Shown piece by piece: positions 16,612 to 25,185 of a DNA stretch of 64,000 bases (positions within the stretch are counted from its first letter, which is position 1; the number at the start of each line of letters is the position of its first letter). A program made the translations under genes and the position numbers. The stretch covers positions 2,202,133-2,266,132 of the forward strand of contig NZ_BAABKM010000002.1 of assembly GCF_039543825.1 (NCBI RefSeq), in the 5' to 3' direction. The notes under the pieces are model-generated. The model did not search any database and was not told the DNA's origin. It saw only the letters and a program-made list of their open reading frames with translations. Source of the stretch: Nocardioides conyzicola (lineage in GTDB: Bacteria > Actinomycetota > Actinomycetes > Propionibacteriales > Nocardioidaceae).

Positions 16612-18381
16612 GTGACGGTTGGAGTGGAGTCGCCACCGGCTCAGGTGGCAGCCGAGTTCCAGGGCTGGCTGGACTCCTTCGCGAGGGCGATGGAGAACGC
16701 CGACGCGGCCGCGGTGGCGGACGCGATCGACCCGGACTGCTGGTGGCGCGACCTGCTCGCGCTCAGCTGGGACCTCGGGACCTACCACGGCACCGAGCGG
16801 ATCGCCGGCCTCCTGGACGACCACCTCAAGTCGGCCGCGGTGACCGACGTGGCCCTGGTGGCCGACTTCGGCCCGCGGTTCGTCGCCGAGGAGGACGGCC
16901 CCGGCACGATCGAGGGCTTCTTCACCTTCCAGACGCCCCGCGCCTGGTGCCGCGGCGTCGCCCGGATCCGCCAGGTCGACGGCGTCTGGCGGGCGTGGAC
17001 GGTGATGACCGGGGCGGAGGACCTGAAGGGTCACGAGCGGGCTCTCGGCCAGCGCCGGCCCACGGGACCGCGCCACGAGACCGGTGCCACGACCCAGCGC
17101 AACTGGAAGGACAAGCGGGAGGCGTCGGCGACGTACGCCGACCACGACCCCGACGTCGTGATCCTGGGCGCGGGCCAGGGCGGCCTGGCGCTCGCGGCCA
17201 ACCTGCGGCTGATGGGCGTCGACGCCCTGATCCTCGAGAAGAGCGAGCGCGTCGGCGACGGCTGGCGCAAGCGCTACCACTCGCTCGTGCTGCACGACCC
17301 GGTGTGGGCCGACCACCTGCCCTACCTGCCCTTCCCGCAGTCCTGGCCGATCTACTCGGCGAAGGACAAGATCGCTGACTGGTTCGAGTTCTACGCGCAG
17401 GCGATGGAGCTCAACGTGTGGTGCAGCGCCGACATGACGAGCGCGTCGTACGACGAGGGCACGCGCACCTGGACGCTCACGGTGCGGACGCCGGAGGGCG
17501 AGCGCACGCTCACCACCCGCGATGTCGTCCTCGCGACCGGGGCCGCCGGCGAGCCGAACGTCCCCGACTTCCCGGGGAGGGAGACCTTCGGCGGCACGGT
17601 CTACCACTCGAGCCAGCACCGCTCCGGCGGCGACTGGTCGGGCAAGAAGGCGATCGTGGTGGGTGCCTGCAACAGCGGGCACGACATCGCGCAGGACCTC
17701 CACGAGGCCGGCGCGCAGGTCACCCTCGTGCAGCGGTCCTCGACCCACATCATCAGCCAGGAGCACGGCATCCCGGCGATCTTCGGCGCCAACTTCACCG
17801 AGTCCGGGCCGCCGACGGAGTACGCCGACCTGCTGGCGTCCGCGTTCCCGTGGCCGCTGGTGCTCGAGGCCGCCAAGCAGGGCGTCCGCGACACGGCCGA
17901 GAAGGACGCCGCGCTGCTGGCCTCGCTCGAGGCCGTCGGGTTCAAGCTCAACGACGGCCCGGACGGGACCGGGCTGATGGGCTTCGCGCTGGCGAAGGGC
18001 GGTGGCTACTACATCGACGTCGGTGCCTCCGGTCTGATCGCGACCGGCCAGATCGCGCTCGCCCAGGGGTCGGGTCTCGCGGAGTTCACGCCGACCGGGA
18101 TCAGGTTGGCCGACGGCCGTGAGCTGGACGCCGACCTGGTCGTGCTCGCGACCGGCTACTCCAACATGCGGGAGACGGCCCGGCGCCTGTTCGGCAGCGA
18201 GGTCGCCGACAAGCTGCCGCTCGTGCTCGGCATCGGCGAGGACGGGGAGATCGGCGGGCTCTACCGACGTACCGGCCAGGACGGGTTCTGGTACATGGGC
18301 GGACCGCTGGCCTGGGTCCGCGTCTACTCCAAGCACCTGGCACTCCAGATCGCTGCCGACCAGGCCGGGATCTCACCCTGA
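16612..18381 (+). CDS. Flavin-dependent monooxygenase with N-terminal NTF2-like domain
   Basis: 589 aa. Residues about 10-135 form an NTF2/SnoaL-like domain (FARAMENADAAAVADAIDPDCWW, then IEGFFTF...GVARIRQVDGVWRAW). Residues about 180-585 are an FAD/NADPH oxidoreductase: GAGQGGLALA at 186-195, ILEKSERVGDGWRKRYHSL, the internal ATG motif (VVLATGAAGEPNVPDFPG) and a second dinucleotide motif GACNSGHDIA. GTG start with a strong GAGGAGGG Shine-Dalgarno, unlike the leaderless neighbours. Preceded by a 22-bp palindrome. Similar two-domain proteins are frequent in actinobacteria; the reaction is likely a hydroxylation or Baeyer-Villiger oxidation, substrate unknown. Confidence 0.85.
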   Translation: MTVGVESPPAQVAAEFQGWLDSFARAMENADAAAVADAIDPDCWWRDLLALSWDLGTYHGTERIAGLLDDHLKSAAVTDVALVADFGPRFVAEEDGPGTIEGFFTFQTPRAWCRGVARIRQVDGVWRAWTVMTGAEDLKGHERALGQRRPTGPRHETGATTQRNWKDKREASATYADHDPDVVILGAGQGGLALAANLRLMGVDALILEKSERVGDGWRKRYHSLVLHDPVWADHLPYLPFPQSWPIYSAKDKIADWFEFYAQAMELNVWCSADMTSASYDEGTRTWTLTVRTPEGERTLTTRDVVLATGAAGEPNVPDFPGRETFGGTVYHSSQHRSGGDWSGKKAIVVGACNSGHDIAQDLHEAGAQVTLVQRSSTHIISQEHGIPAIFGANFTESGPPTEYADLLASAFPWPLVLEAAKQGVRDTAEKDAALLASLEAVGFKLNDGPDGTGLMGFALAKGGGYYIDVGASGLIATGQIALAQGSGLAEFTPTGIRLADGRELDADLVVLATGYSNMRETARRLFGSEVADKLPLVLGIGEDGEIGGLYRRTGQDGFWYMGGPLAWVRVYSKHLALQIAADQAGISP

Positions 18382-18404
18382 CTTTCTCGGGGCTGTGCAC
18401 CAAC

Positions 18405-18442
18405 CCTGACCGCAGCTGGTCAGGTCCGACCGTTCCACGGTC
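18405..18442. promoter_or_regulatory. Inverted repeats between the FMO gene and the ABC importer
   Basis: CCTGACC-N6-GGTCAGG (18405-18424) and GACCG-N5-CGGTC (18428-18442) lie 24 to 61 bases after the monooxygenase stop and upstream of the importer. No T-run follows, so this could be a weak terminator for the first gene, an operator for the importer, or both. Confidence 0.4.
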
Positions 18443-18517
18443 ATCCGATGAGGGCTGCCCCCAGCGCTCACGCATGCCCGGACCGCGAGGCCCGGGCGCT
18501 TCATCAAAGGAGAAGTG

Positions 18518-19672
18518 ATGCAAGTCAGCAGCAAGAGGACGAGGTCCGGCCTCGGCGTCGTGGCGATCCTGTGCGGGCTCAGCCTGGTAGCGGCCGGCTG
18601 TGGCGGGGATGGCAGCGACTCGGGTGACAAGGGATCGGGAGGCGGCAAGAAGCTCGTCTACTTCATGGCGCCGAACACGACGCCGACCCGCTACATCGAG
18701 CAGGACGGCCCGGACTTCAAGAAGGCGCTGGAGGCGCTCGACCCCGACATCGAGGTCAAGTTCGTCAACGGCGGTGGCGACTCGGCGACCCAGCTCGGCC
18801 AGGCCAACTCGGCGATCTCGGCCGGCGCCAAGGCGCTCGTCGTCGTGGCCGCCGACCCCAACACCAGTGCCGGCCTCCTGCAGGCCGCCGACGCCGCCAA
18901 GGTGCCGGTGATCGGCTACGAGAACCCGCCGCTCAACGGACCCATGTACGCGCAGGTCATCTTCGACCCCTACAAGGTCGGCGTCCAGCAGGGTGAGTAC
19001 TTCAAGAGCCAGGTCGAGGCCGGCGCCTTCGGTGACGGTGCGGTCGACCTGGCCCGTCAGTACGGCAACAAGGGCGACGTCTACACGACCGAGATGCTGA
19101 AGGGGCAGGACGAGGTCCTCAAGCCGCTCATCGACGACGGCACGATCAACGTCGTGTGCGAGGACTACATCAAGAACTGGGACCCGGCCGAGGCGCAGAA
19201 GGCCGCCGAGCAGTGCCTGACCAAGACCTCCAACAAGGTCGACGCGTTCCTCGGGTTCTACGACGGCAACGCGTCCGGCATCATCGCCGCGCTCAAGGGC
19301 AAGGACGTCAAGATCCCTGTGTACGGCGGCCAGAACCCCGAGCTGACCGGGCTGCAGTACATGCTGACCGGCGACCAGGAGGACGACGTCCTCAAGGCCT
19401 TCTCGGTAGAGGCCGAGGCGGCCGCCAAGATCGCGCTCGCCGCGATCAACGGCGAGGACCCGCCGTCCGACCTGGTCAAGGACGTCGTCAACAACGGCAC
19501 CGACGACATCCCGACCGCCAAGCTCGACACCACGCTGATCCACCTCGAGGACGGCAAGGACCCGGGCGAGGTCGTCCAGCAGGCCGTCGACCTCGGCATC
19601 TTCAGCTGGGAGCAGATCTGTGACGGCGGCCCGGCCGCCGACACGCCCACCTGCAAGGAAAAGGTCGGCTGA
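18518..19672 (+). CDS. ABC transporter substrate-binding lipoprotein, ribose/sugar type
   Basis: 384 aa. Signal sequence with lipobox LVAAGC; Cys28 would be lipidated and anchor the protein outside the membrane. The mature part is a type I periplasmic-binding fold: KLVYFMAPNTTPTRYIEQDGPDFKKAL, the KALVVVAADPNTSAGLLQAADAAKVPVIGYENPP hinge region and VDAFLGFYDGNASGIIAAL. Family: RbsB/XylF-like. ATG at 18518 is chosen over GTG at 18515 because AAGGAG is five bases away. First gene of the importer operon; ATPase and permease follow. The ligand is not evident, and with CoA-ligase and SDR genes downstream it need not be a sugar. Confidence 0.9.
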   Translation: MQVSSKRTRSGLGVVAILCGLSLVAAGCGGDGSDSGDKGSGGGKKLVYFMAPNTTPTRYIEQDGPDFKKALEALDPDIEVKFVNGGGDSATQLGQANSAISAGAKALVVVAADPNTSAGLLQAADAAKVPVIGYENPPLNGPMYAQVIFDPYKVGVQQGEYFKSQVEAGAFGDGAVDLARQYGNKGDVYTTEMLKGQDEVLKPLIDDGTINVVCEDYIKNWDPAEAQKAAEQCLTKTSNKVDAFLGFYDGNASGIIAALKGKDVKIPVYGGQNPELTGLQYMLTGDQEDDVLKAFSVEAEAAAKIALAAINGEDPPSDLVKDVVNNGTDDIPTAKLDTTLIHLEDGKDPGEVVQQAVDLGIFSWEQICDGGPAADTPTCKEKVG

Positions 19673-19731
19673 CCTACCGCGACCGGGGTGGCCGCCCGTC
19701 CGGGCGGCCACCCCTCACGAAGGAGGAACAC

Positions 19732-20514
19732 ATGCGCGACGTCGCCGAGGAGCCGTTGCTCGAGCTCAGCCAGGTGTCGAAGTACTTCGGTGGTGTCCGT
19801 GCCCTGCACGACGTCGACCTGCGGCTCTACCGGGGCGAGGTCGTCGGTCTCGTGGGCGACAACGGCGCCGGGAAGTCGACCCTCGTCAAGGTGATCTCGG
19901 GCGTCGAGCACCCCGACTCGGGCGAGATCCGGGTCCGAGGGGAGTCGATCCGGCTGGAGACCCCCCGCGCGGCCCAGGCCGCCGGTGTGCACACCGTCTA
20001 CCAGGACCTGTCGCTGTGCGACAACCTCGACGCGGTGCGCAACGTGTTCCTCGGCCAGGAGGTCGCGGGCGGCGTGCTGCGCGGCCGCCGACTGGACCGG
20101 CACCGCATGGAGACGGAGGCCGCTGCGCTGCTCGACAGCCTCGCGGTCAAGATCCGCTCCCTGGTGACGCCGGTCGGGGGGCTGTCCGGGGGGCAGCGCC
20201 AGGGCATCGCCATCGCGCGTGCGCTGATCTCCGACCCCAGCCTCGTCCTGCTCGACGAGCCGACCGCCGCGCTCGGCGTCTCGCAGCGCACCGAGGTGCT
20301 CGAGCTGATCGTCCGGCTCCGGGCCCAGAACCGCGGAGTCCTGGTGATCTCCCACGACCTCAAGGACGTCCAGGAGGTCGCCGACCGGGTCGTGGTCATG
20401 CGCCTGGGCAGCAAGGTCGCCGAGTTCGGGCGCGGCGACTACTCGTCCGGCGACCTGGTCGCCGCCATCACCGGAGCCCACGAGGCTCCTCGGGACAACG
20501 GAGAAGTGCGATGA
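19732..20514 (+). CDS. ABC transporter ATP-binding protein, single-domain RbsA/FrcA type
   Basis: 260 aa. Walker A GDNGAGKST (about residues 43-51), Q-loop VYQDLSL, signature LSGGQRQ, Walker B LVLLDEPTAALG and the H-loop VISHDLKD. Only one nucleotide-binding domain is present, as in FrcA, whereas RbsA has two, so it must act as a homodimer. Strong AAGGAGG Shine-Dalgarno before the ATG. 59 bases after the binding-protein gene and overlapping the permease start (ATGA). Confidence 0.92.
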   Translation: MRDVAEEPLLELSQVSKYFGGVRALHDVDLRLYRGEVVGLVGDNGAGKSTLVKVISGVEHPDSGEIRVRGESIRLETPRAAQAAGVHTVYQDLSLCDNLDAVRNVFLGQEVAGGVLRGRRLDRHRMETEAAALLDSLAVKIRSLVTPVGGLSGGQRQGIAIARALISDPSLVLLDEPTAALGVSQRTEVLELIVRLRAQNRGVLVISHDLKDVQEVADRVVVMRLGSKVAEFGRGDYSSGDLVAAITGAHEAPRDNGEVR

Positions 20515-21701
20515 CCGCCGCCACCAGCGACAACCCGCGTACGCCGTTGTCCTTCCGCATCGTCGCGGGACTGAGCGGGCCCTACCGCAGCATCCCGGTG
20601 CTGTTCGTCCTCGCGCTGATCTGGATCTACTTCTACTCGCAGAACTCGGCGTACCTCACGTCCAACAACATCAGGAACCTGTCGCTGCAGATCGTCACGA
20701 CGGCCATCCTCGCGCTCGGGGTGGTGTTCGTGCTGCTGGTCGGCGAGATCGACCTGTCCTCCGCGATGCTCTCCGGGGTGTGCGCGACCGTGGCCGCCCA
20801 GCTCGCCATCAAGAGCGGCTGGCCGCTCTGGCTCGCCATCCTCGGCGCCGTCGCCGTCGGCCTGCTCTTCGTGTTCGCCGAGGCGTTGATCATCATCTTC
20901 GGGGTGCCGTCGCTGATCGTGACGCTGGGCGGGATGGTGATCCTGCAGGGCCTCCTGCTGGTCGTCCTGCCGCCCGAGTTCACGATCAACATCGGCGGCA
21001 CCGACATGGCCAAGATCTCGTCCACCTACATCCCGGCGGGCTGGAGCTTCGCGCTCGCCGGCCTGGGCTGGCTGCTCTACTGCGTGGCGCGCTACCGCAG
21101 CCACCGGCAGCGCGGCGCCGCCGCGACGTCCTCGACGTTGGTCTCGGTCGGCGTGCCCGCGCTCATCAGCGGCGTGGTGATCGCCGCGACGGTGGCCGTG
21201 CTGAGCCCCGAGCAGGGGATCCCCCTGCCGGTGCTGATCCTGGTCGCGATGCTGCTGATCGCGTCGTACTTCACCAGCCAGACCCGGTACGGCGCGCACC
21301 TGTACGCCGTCGGCGGCAACCGCGAGGCGGCGCAGCGCGCCGGCATCCCGGTCTCCCGGATGGTCGTCCACTCCTTCCTGGTGCTGGGCGTCTGCTCGGC
21401 GGTGGCCGGCGTCGTCGAGGCCTCACGCCTGCTGGCGGTGTCGAACTCGTCGGGCGGCGGACCCTTGATGCTCAACGCGATCGCCGCGGCGGTCGTCGGT
21501 GGTGCCAGCCTCTTCGGCGGCCGCGGCACGGTGTGGGCCGCGCTCCTGGGGGCACTGGTGATCGGGTCGATCAACAACGGCGTCCAGCTGCTCGGACTGT
21601 CCACCGAGGTGCAGAGCTTCGCGACCGGTGGCGTCCTTATCCTTGCCGTTGCGATCGACGTCGTGATCACCCGCGGGTCGCTGCTGCCGAACCGACGATG
21701 A
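20511..21701 (+). CDS. ABC transporter permease, RbsC/XylH type
   Basis: 396 aa with about 10 membrane segments. Family landmarks: ALGVVFVLLVGEIDLSSAMLSG, FGVPSLIVTLGGMVILQG, YAVGGNREAAQRAGIPV (the ATPase-contact EAA-like loop) and LNAIAAAVVGGASLFGGRGT. One long cytoplasmic loop (RYRSHRQRGAAATSS) interrupts the middle. Translationally coupled to the ATPase (ATGA). It forms the membrane channel for the importer; a homodimer is expected because only one permease is present. Its stop overlaps an in-frame ATG of the next gene, but a better start for that gene lies at 21743. Confidence 0.9.
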   Translation: MTAATSDNPRTPLSFRIVAGLSGPYRSIPVLFVLALIWIYFYSQNSAYLTSNNIRNLSLQIVTTAILALGVVFVLLVGEIDLSSAMLSGVCATVAAQLAIKSGWPLWLAILGAVAVGLLFVFAEALIIIFGVPSLIVTLGGMVILQGLLLVVLPPEFTINIGGTDMAKISSTYIPAGWSFALAGLGWLLYCVARYRSHRQRGAAATSSTLVSVGVPALISGVVIAATVAVLSPEQGIPLPVLILVAMLLIASYFTSQTRYGAHLYAVGGNREAAQRAGIPVSRMVVHSFLVLGVCSAVAGVVEASRLLAVSNSSGGGPLMLNAIAAAVVGGASLFGGRGTVWAALLGALVIGSINNGVQLLGLSTEVQSFATGGVLILAVAIDVVITRGSLLPNRR

Positions 21702-21742
21702 TCAGCCAGACGAGAGGTGCGAGTGAGCGGGGAGGTGTGGAC

Positions 21743-24343
21743 GTGACTGTCGAAGCTGGGTGGATGCCCACGGACGAACAGATTGATGGCTCGCGGGTGG
21801 TCCACTTCGCCCGGTGGCTGGGAAGCCAGGGCATCGTCACGCTCGACGACCCCCGTGACTACCGCGAGCTCCAGGCGTGGTCGGCCGCCGAGCCGGCTCG
21901 CTTCTGGGAGGCGGTGACGGTCTACTTCGGCGTCGACTTCGGGGCCAAGGCCGCCGAGGTGCTGTCGTCGCGCGAGATGCCCGGGGCCCGGTGGTTCCAC
22001 GGCTCGTCGATGAACTTCGCGCGGGAGATGCTCAAGCACGGGGACGCCGAGCGGGACGCCATCGTCCTGGTGCGGGACGACGGCCACCGCGAGTCGGTGA
22101 CCTTCGGCCAGCTGCGCGAGCAGGTCGCCGCCGTGGCGGGTGCCCTGGCCGACCGCGGCGTCGGGCAGGGCGACCGGGTGGTCGCCTACCTGCCCAACTG
22201 CATCGAGGGCGTCGTCGCCTTCCTGGCCTCCGCCACCATCGGTGCGGTCTGGTCGCAGACGGGCATGGACTACGCGCCGACCGCGGCCATGGACCGCCTC
22301 GGACAGCTCGACCCGACCGTGCTGATCGCGGGGACCGGCTACCTCTTCAAGGGGGTGCAGCAGGACCGGAGGGACGCCGTCGCCGAGCTCCGCGTGCTGC
22401 TGCCGGTGGACGCGCTCGTCGTCTCGATCGAGACCGGTGGCGTGCCGCGCGACGACACCACGCCGTACGACGTCACCTGGGAGCAGCTCCAGCACTTCAG
22501 CAAGCCGGTGACGACCGCGGTCAACGTGCCGTTCGACCACCCGTTGTGGGTGCTGTTCACCTCGGGCACCACCGGCCGGCCCAAGGGCATCGTCCACGGT
22601 CATGGCGGGGCCCTGCTCGAGCAGCTGATCTCCCCCGGCTTCCACATGGACCTCGGCGAGGGCGACGTCTTCTTCTGGTTCACCACGCCCAACTGGATGA
22701 TGTGGAACGCCCAGATCTGCGGGCTCCTCCACGGCGCCACGATCGTGCTGTACGACGGCAGCCCCACGCACCCCGACACCGGGATGCTGTGGCGGGTGGT
22801 CGAGGAGCTCGGGGTCACCGTCTTCGGCACCAGCCCGGGCTACCTGCAGGCGAGCGCCCGCGACGGGCTCGAGCCCGGCCGCGACCAGGACCTGACCGCC
22901 CTCAAGCTGATCGGCGTCACGGGCTCGGTCCTGCCCGCCAGCAGCAACCAGTGGGTTCGCGACCACGTCGGCGCCGACCTCCAGCTCGGCTCGATGAGCG
23001 GCGGCACCGACATCGTCGGGATCTTCGTCGCCAGCGCCCCCAACCTGCCCGTCTACGACGGCGAGATCAGCGGTCCGGCCCTCGGGGTGGCGCTGGAGGT
23101 CTGGAACGAGCACGGCAACCGGCTGCCGCCCGGCGAGACCGGCGAGATGGTCATCACCCAGCCGATGCCCTCGATGCCGATCGCCTTCTGGGACGACCCG
23201 GAGGGCGAGCGCTACCGCGACGCGTACTTCGACGTCTTCCCGGGCGTGTGGCGCCACGGCGACTCGATCACGATCACCGAGCGCGGCACCATCGTGATCC
23301 ACGGGCGGACCGACTCGACGCTCAACCGCAACGGGGTGCGGCTCGGCAGCGCCGAGATCTACGAGGCCGTCGAGTCGCTGCCGGAGGTGACCGACAGCCT
23401 CGTCGTGGGCGTCGAGCTGGCCGAGGGTGGCTACTGGATGCCGATGTTTGTCGTCGCCGACGCGGCGGGGGACGAGGACGCGCTCCGGGCGCGGATCGTC
23501 GAGACGATCGCCGGCCGGACCTCGCGTCGCCACGTGCCCGACGAGATCATCCTGGTGCCGAGCCTGCCGCACACGCGCACGGGCAAGCGCCTCGAGGTCC
23601 CCGTCAAGCGCATCCTGCAGGGCGCCGTACCGCGACGGGTCGCGAGCATGGGCGCCGTCGACGACGTCGAGGCGCTCAAGTGGCTGATCGACTTCGCCAA
23701 CAAGCGCAACGGCGTCTCCGACGTCTCCCGGATCCTCCCCACGGACGCGTACGACGACTGGCGCATCTACCACGAGCAGGACCTGCCGCGGGTGCTCAGC
23801 GCGGCGCTCGACGTCTTCGCCGAGAAGGGCTACCACGGCACGACGACGCGCCAGCTGGCCGACCGGTCGGGGCTGTCGGTGCCGGGGATCTACCACCACT
23901 ACAAGTCGAAGCAGGACATCCTGCTCGACCTGATGATGGTGATCGTCGACGAGCTCATCGAGCGCAGCCGCTTCGCGATCGCGGAGGCCGCCGACGAGCC
24001 GCGCGCACAGTTCGACGCCCTGGTGTCGAGCATGCTGCTCTTCCACGTCTACCGCCGCAAGGGCGCGATCGTCTCCACGAGCGAGCTGCGCAGCCTGGAG
24101 CCGGGCAACCGCCGCAAGTACCTCGAGCGGCGCGACGAGCTGCAGGCCATGCTCGACGGGATCATCGACCGGGGTGTCTCGACCGGCACCTTCGACACGC
24201 CCTACCCGGGCGACGCCGGCCGGGCGATCGCGTCGATGTGTGCGGGTGTCGCCACGTGGTACCGACCGGAGGCGCCGCTCAGCTTCGACCCGCTGCTCGA
24301 CCGCTACCTCTCGATCGCCGAGGCGATCGTGGGAGTCCGCTGA
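21743..24343 (+). CDS. Acetoacetyl-CoA synthetase fused to a C-terminal TetR-type repressor
   Basis: 866 aa in one uninterrupted frame. Residues about 1-656 are a full acetoacetate-CoA ligase: TSGTTGRPKGIVHGHGG (AMP-binding), FTTPNWMMWNAQICGLLHGA, GSMSGGTDIVG, YFDVFPGVWRHGDS and the C-terminal TRTGKRLEVPVKRIL with the acetylatable Lys region. Residues about 658-866 are a TetR regulator with helix-turn-helix TTTRQLADRSGLSVPGIYHH (about 699-718) and an all-helical ligand domain. GTG at 21743 has GGGGAGG seven bases upstream; ATG at 21698 overlapping the permease stop is the alternative. An in-frame GTG at 23792 could give a free repressor but lies inside helix 1. The ligase would activate a beta-keto acid; fusion to a repressor suggests sensing of acid or acyl-CoA. 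I know of no described example. Confidence 0.85.
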   Translation: MTVEAGWMPTDEQIDGSRVVHFARWLGSQGIVTLDDPRDYRELQAWSAAEPARFWEAVTVYFGVDFGAKAAEVLSSREMPGARWFHGSSMNFAREMLKHGDAERDAIVLVRDDGHRESVTFGQLREQVAAVAGALADRGVGQGDRVVAYLPNCIEGVVAFLASATIGAVWSQTGMDYAPTAAMDRLGQLDPTVLIAGTGYLFKGVQQDRRDAVAELRVLLPVDALVVSIETGGVPRDDTTPYDVTWEQLQHFSKPVTTAVNVPFDHPLWVLFTSGTTGRPKGIVHGHGGALLEQLISPGFHMDLGEGDVFFWFTTPNWMMWNAQICGLLHGATIVLYDGSPTHPDTGMLWRVVEELGVTVFGTSPGYLQASARDGLEPGRDQDLTALKLIGVTGSVLPASSNQWVRDHVGADLQLGSMSGGTDIVGIFVASAPNLPVYDGEISGPALGVALEVWNEHGNRLPPGETGEMVITQPMPSMPIAFWDDPEGERYRDAYFDVFPGVWRHGDSITITERGTIVIHGRTDSTLNRNGVRLGSAEIYEAVESLPEVTDSLVVGVELAEGGYWMPMFVVADAAGDEDALRARIVETIAGRTSRRHVPDEIILVPSLPHTRTGKRLEVPVKRILQGAVPRRVASMGAVDDVEALKWLIDFANKRNGVSDVSRILPTDAYDDWRIYHEQDLPRVLSAALDVFAEKGYHGTTTRQLADRSGLSVPGIYHHYKSKQDILLDLMMVIVDELIERSRFAIAEAADEPRAQFDALVSSMLLFHVYRRKGAIVSTSELRSLEPGNRRKYLERRDELQAMLDGIIDRGVSTGTFDTPYPGDAGRAIASMCAGVATWYRPEAPLSFDPLLDRYLSIAEAIVGVR

Positions 24344-25176
24344 TGGGCCGCGTCGAGGGCAAGGTCGCCCTGATCACGGGAGCGGGACGCGGTCAGGGGC
24401 GCAGCCACGCGATCCGTCTGGCCGAGGAGGGCGCGTCGGTCATCGCCTTCGACATCTGCGCCCCCGTCGCGTCGGTGAGCTATCCGATGGCGAGCCGCGA
24501 CGACCTCGAGGAGACGTGCGAGCTCGTACGCGCGGCCGGCGGCGACGTCTGCTCCGCGGTGGTCGACGTCCGCGACTTCGAGACGCTCTCGAGGGAGCTC
24601 GCGGCGGGCATCGAGTCCCTCGGAGGGCTCGACATCGTGGTGACCAACGCCGGGATCGCCAGCTACGCACCGGGGCACGAGATCTCGGAGGCCGCGTGGC
24701 AGGAGATGATCGACATCAACCTGACGGGCACCTGGCACACCATCAAGGCGGCGGTGCCGCCCCTGGTCGCCGCCGGCCGCGGCGGCTCGATCGTGCTGAC
24801 CAGCTCGGCGGCGGGCCTCCAGGGCACGCCCAACCTCGCCCACTACGTGGCCGCCAAGCACGGGGTGACCGGCCTGATGCGGACCTTCGCCAACGAGCTC
24901 GCGCCGCACTGGATCCGGGTCAACAGCATCCATCCCACGCAGGTGGACACGCCGATGATCATGAACGACGAGATCTTCCGCATGTTCCGACCCGACCTGG
25001 AGTCGCCCGGGCGTGACGACATCGTCGACGTCTCCACCGCCACCAACGCGCTCCCGGTGCCGTGGGTCGAGTCGCGCGACGTCTCGAACGCCGTGCTGTT
25101 CCTCGCCTCCGACGAGGCCCGCTACATCACGGGCGTGGCGCTCCCCGTCGACGCGGGCATCCTGGCGAAGGTCTGA
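24343..25176 (+). CDS. Mycofactocin-coupled SDR family oxidoreductase
   Basis: 277 aa. Start MGRVEGKVALITGAGRGQGRS with the extended GAGRGQGRSHA cofactor loop, then VIAFDICAPVASVSYPMA; this RGQGRSHAxRLAxEGA...DIC pattern is the hallmark of SDRs that keep a non-exchangeable nicotinamide and pass electrons to mycofactocin. Catalytic Ser in VLTSSAAGLQGTPN and YVAAKHG for YxxxK. C-terminal NALPVPWVESRDVSNAVLFLASDEARYITG is also typical. Starts within the stop of the fusion gene (TGATG), so it is in the importer operon. Likely an alcohol/hydroxyacid dehydrogenase; the mft genes must lie elsewhere in the genome. Confidence 0.88.
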   Translation: MGRVEGKVALITGAGRGQGRSHAIRLAEEGASVIAFDICAPVASVSYPMASRDDLEETCELVRAAGGDVCSAVVDVRDFETLSRELAAGIESLGGLDIVVTNAGIASYAPGHEISEAAWQEMIDINLTGTWHTIKAAVPPLVAAGRGGSIVLTSSAAGLQGTPNLAHYVAAKHGVTGLMRTFANELAPHWIRVNSIHPTQVDTPMIMNDEIFRMFRPDLESPGRDDIVDVSTATNALPVPWVESRDVSNAVLFLASDEARYITGVALPVDAGILAKV

Positions 25177-25185
25177 CCGGTCGGG

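Noticed and set aside
20780..21742. Upstream extension of the AACS-TetR frame through the permease gene
   Set aside because: Translation there is Arg/Ala-rich shadow of the permease; the real start is GTG 21743 (or ATG 21698).
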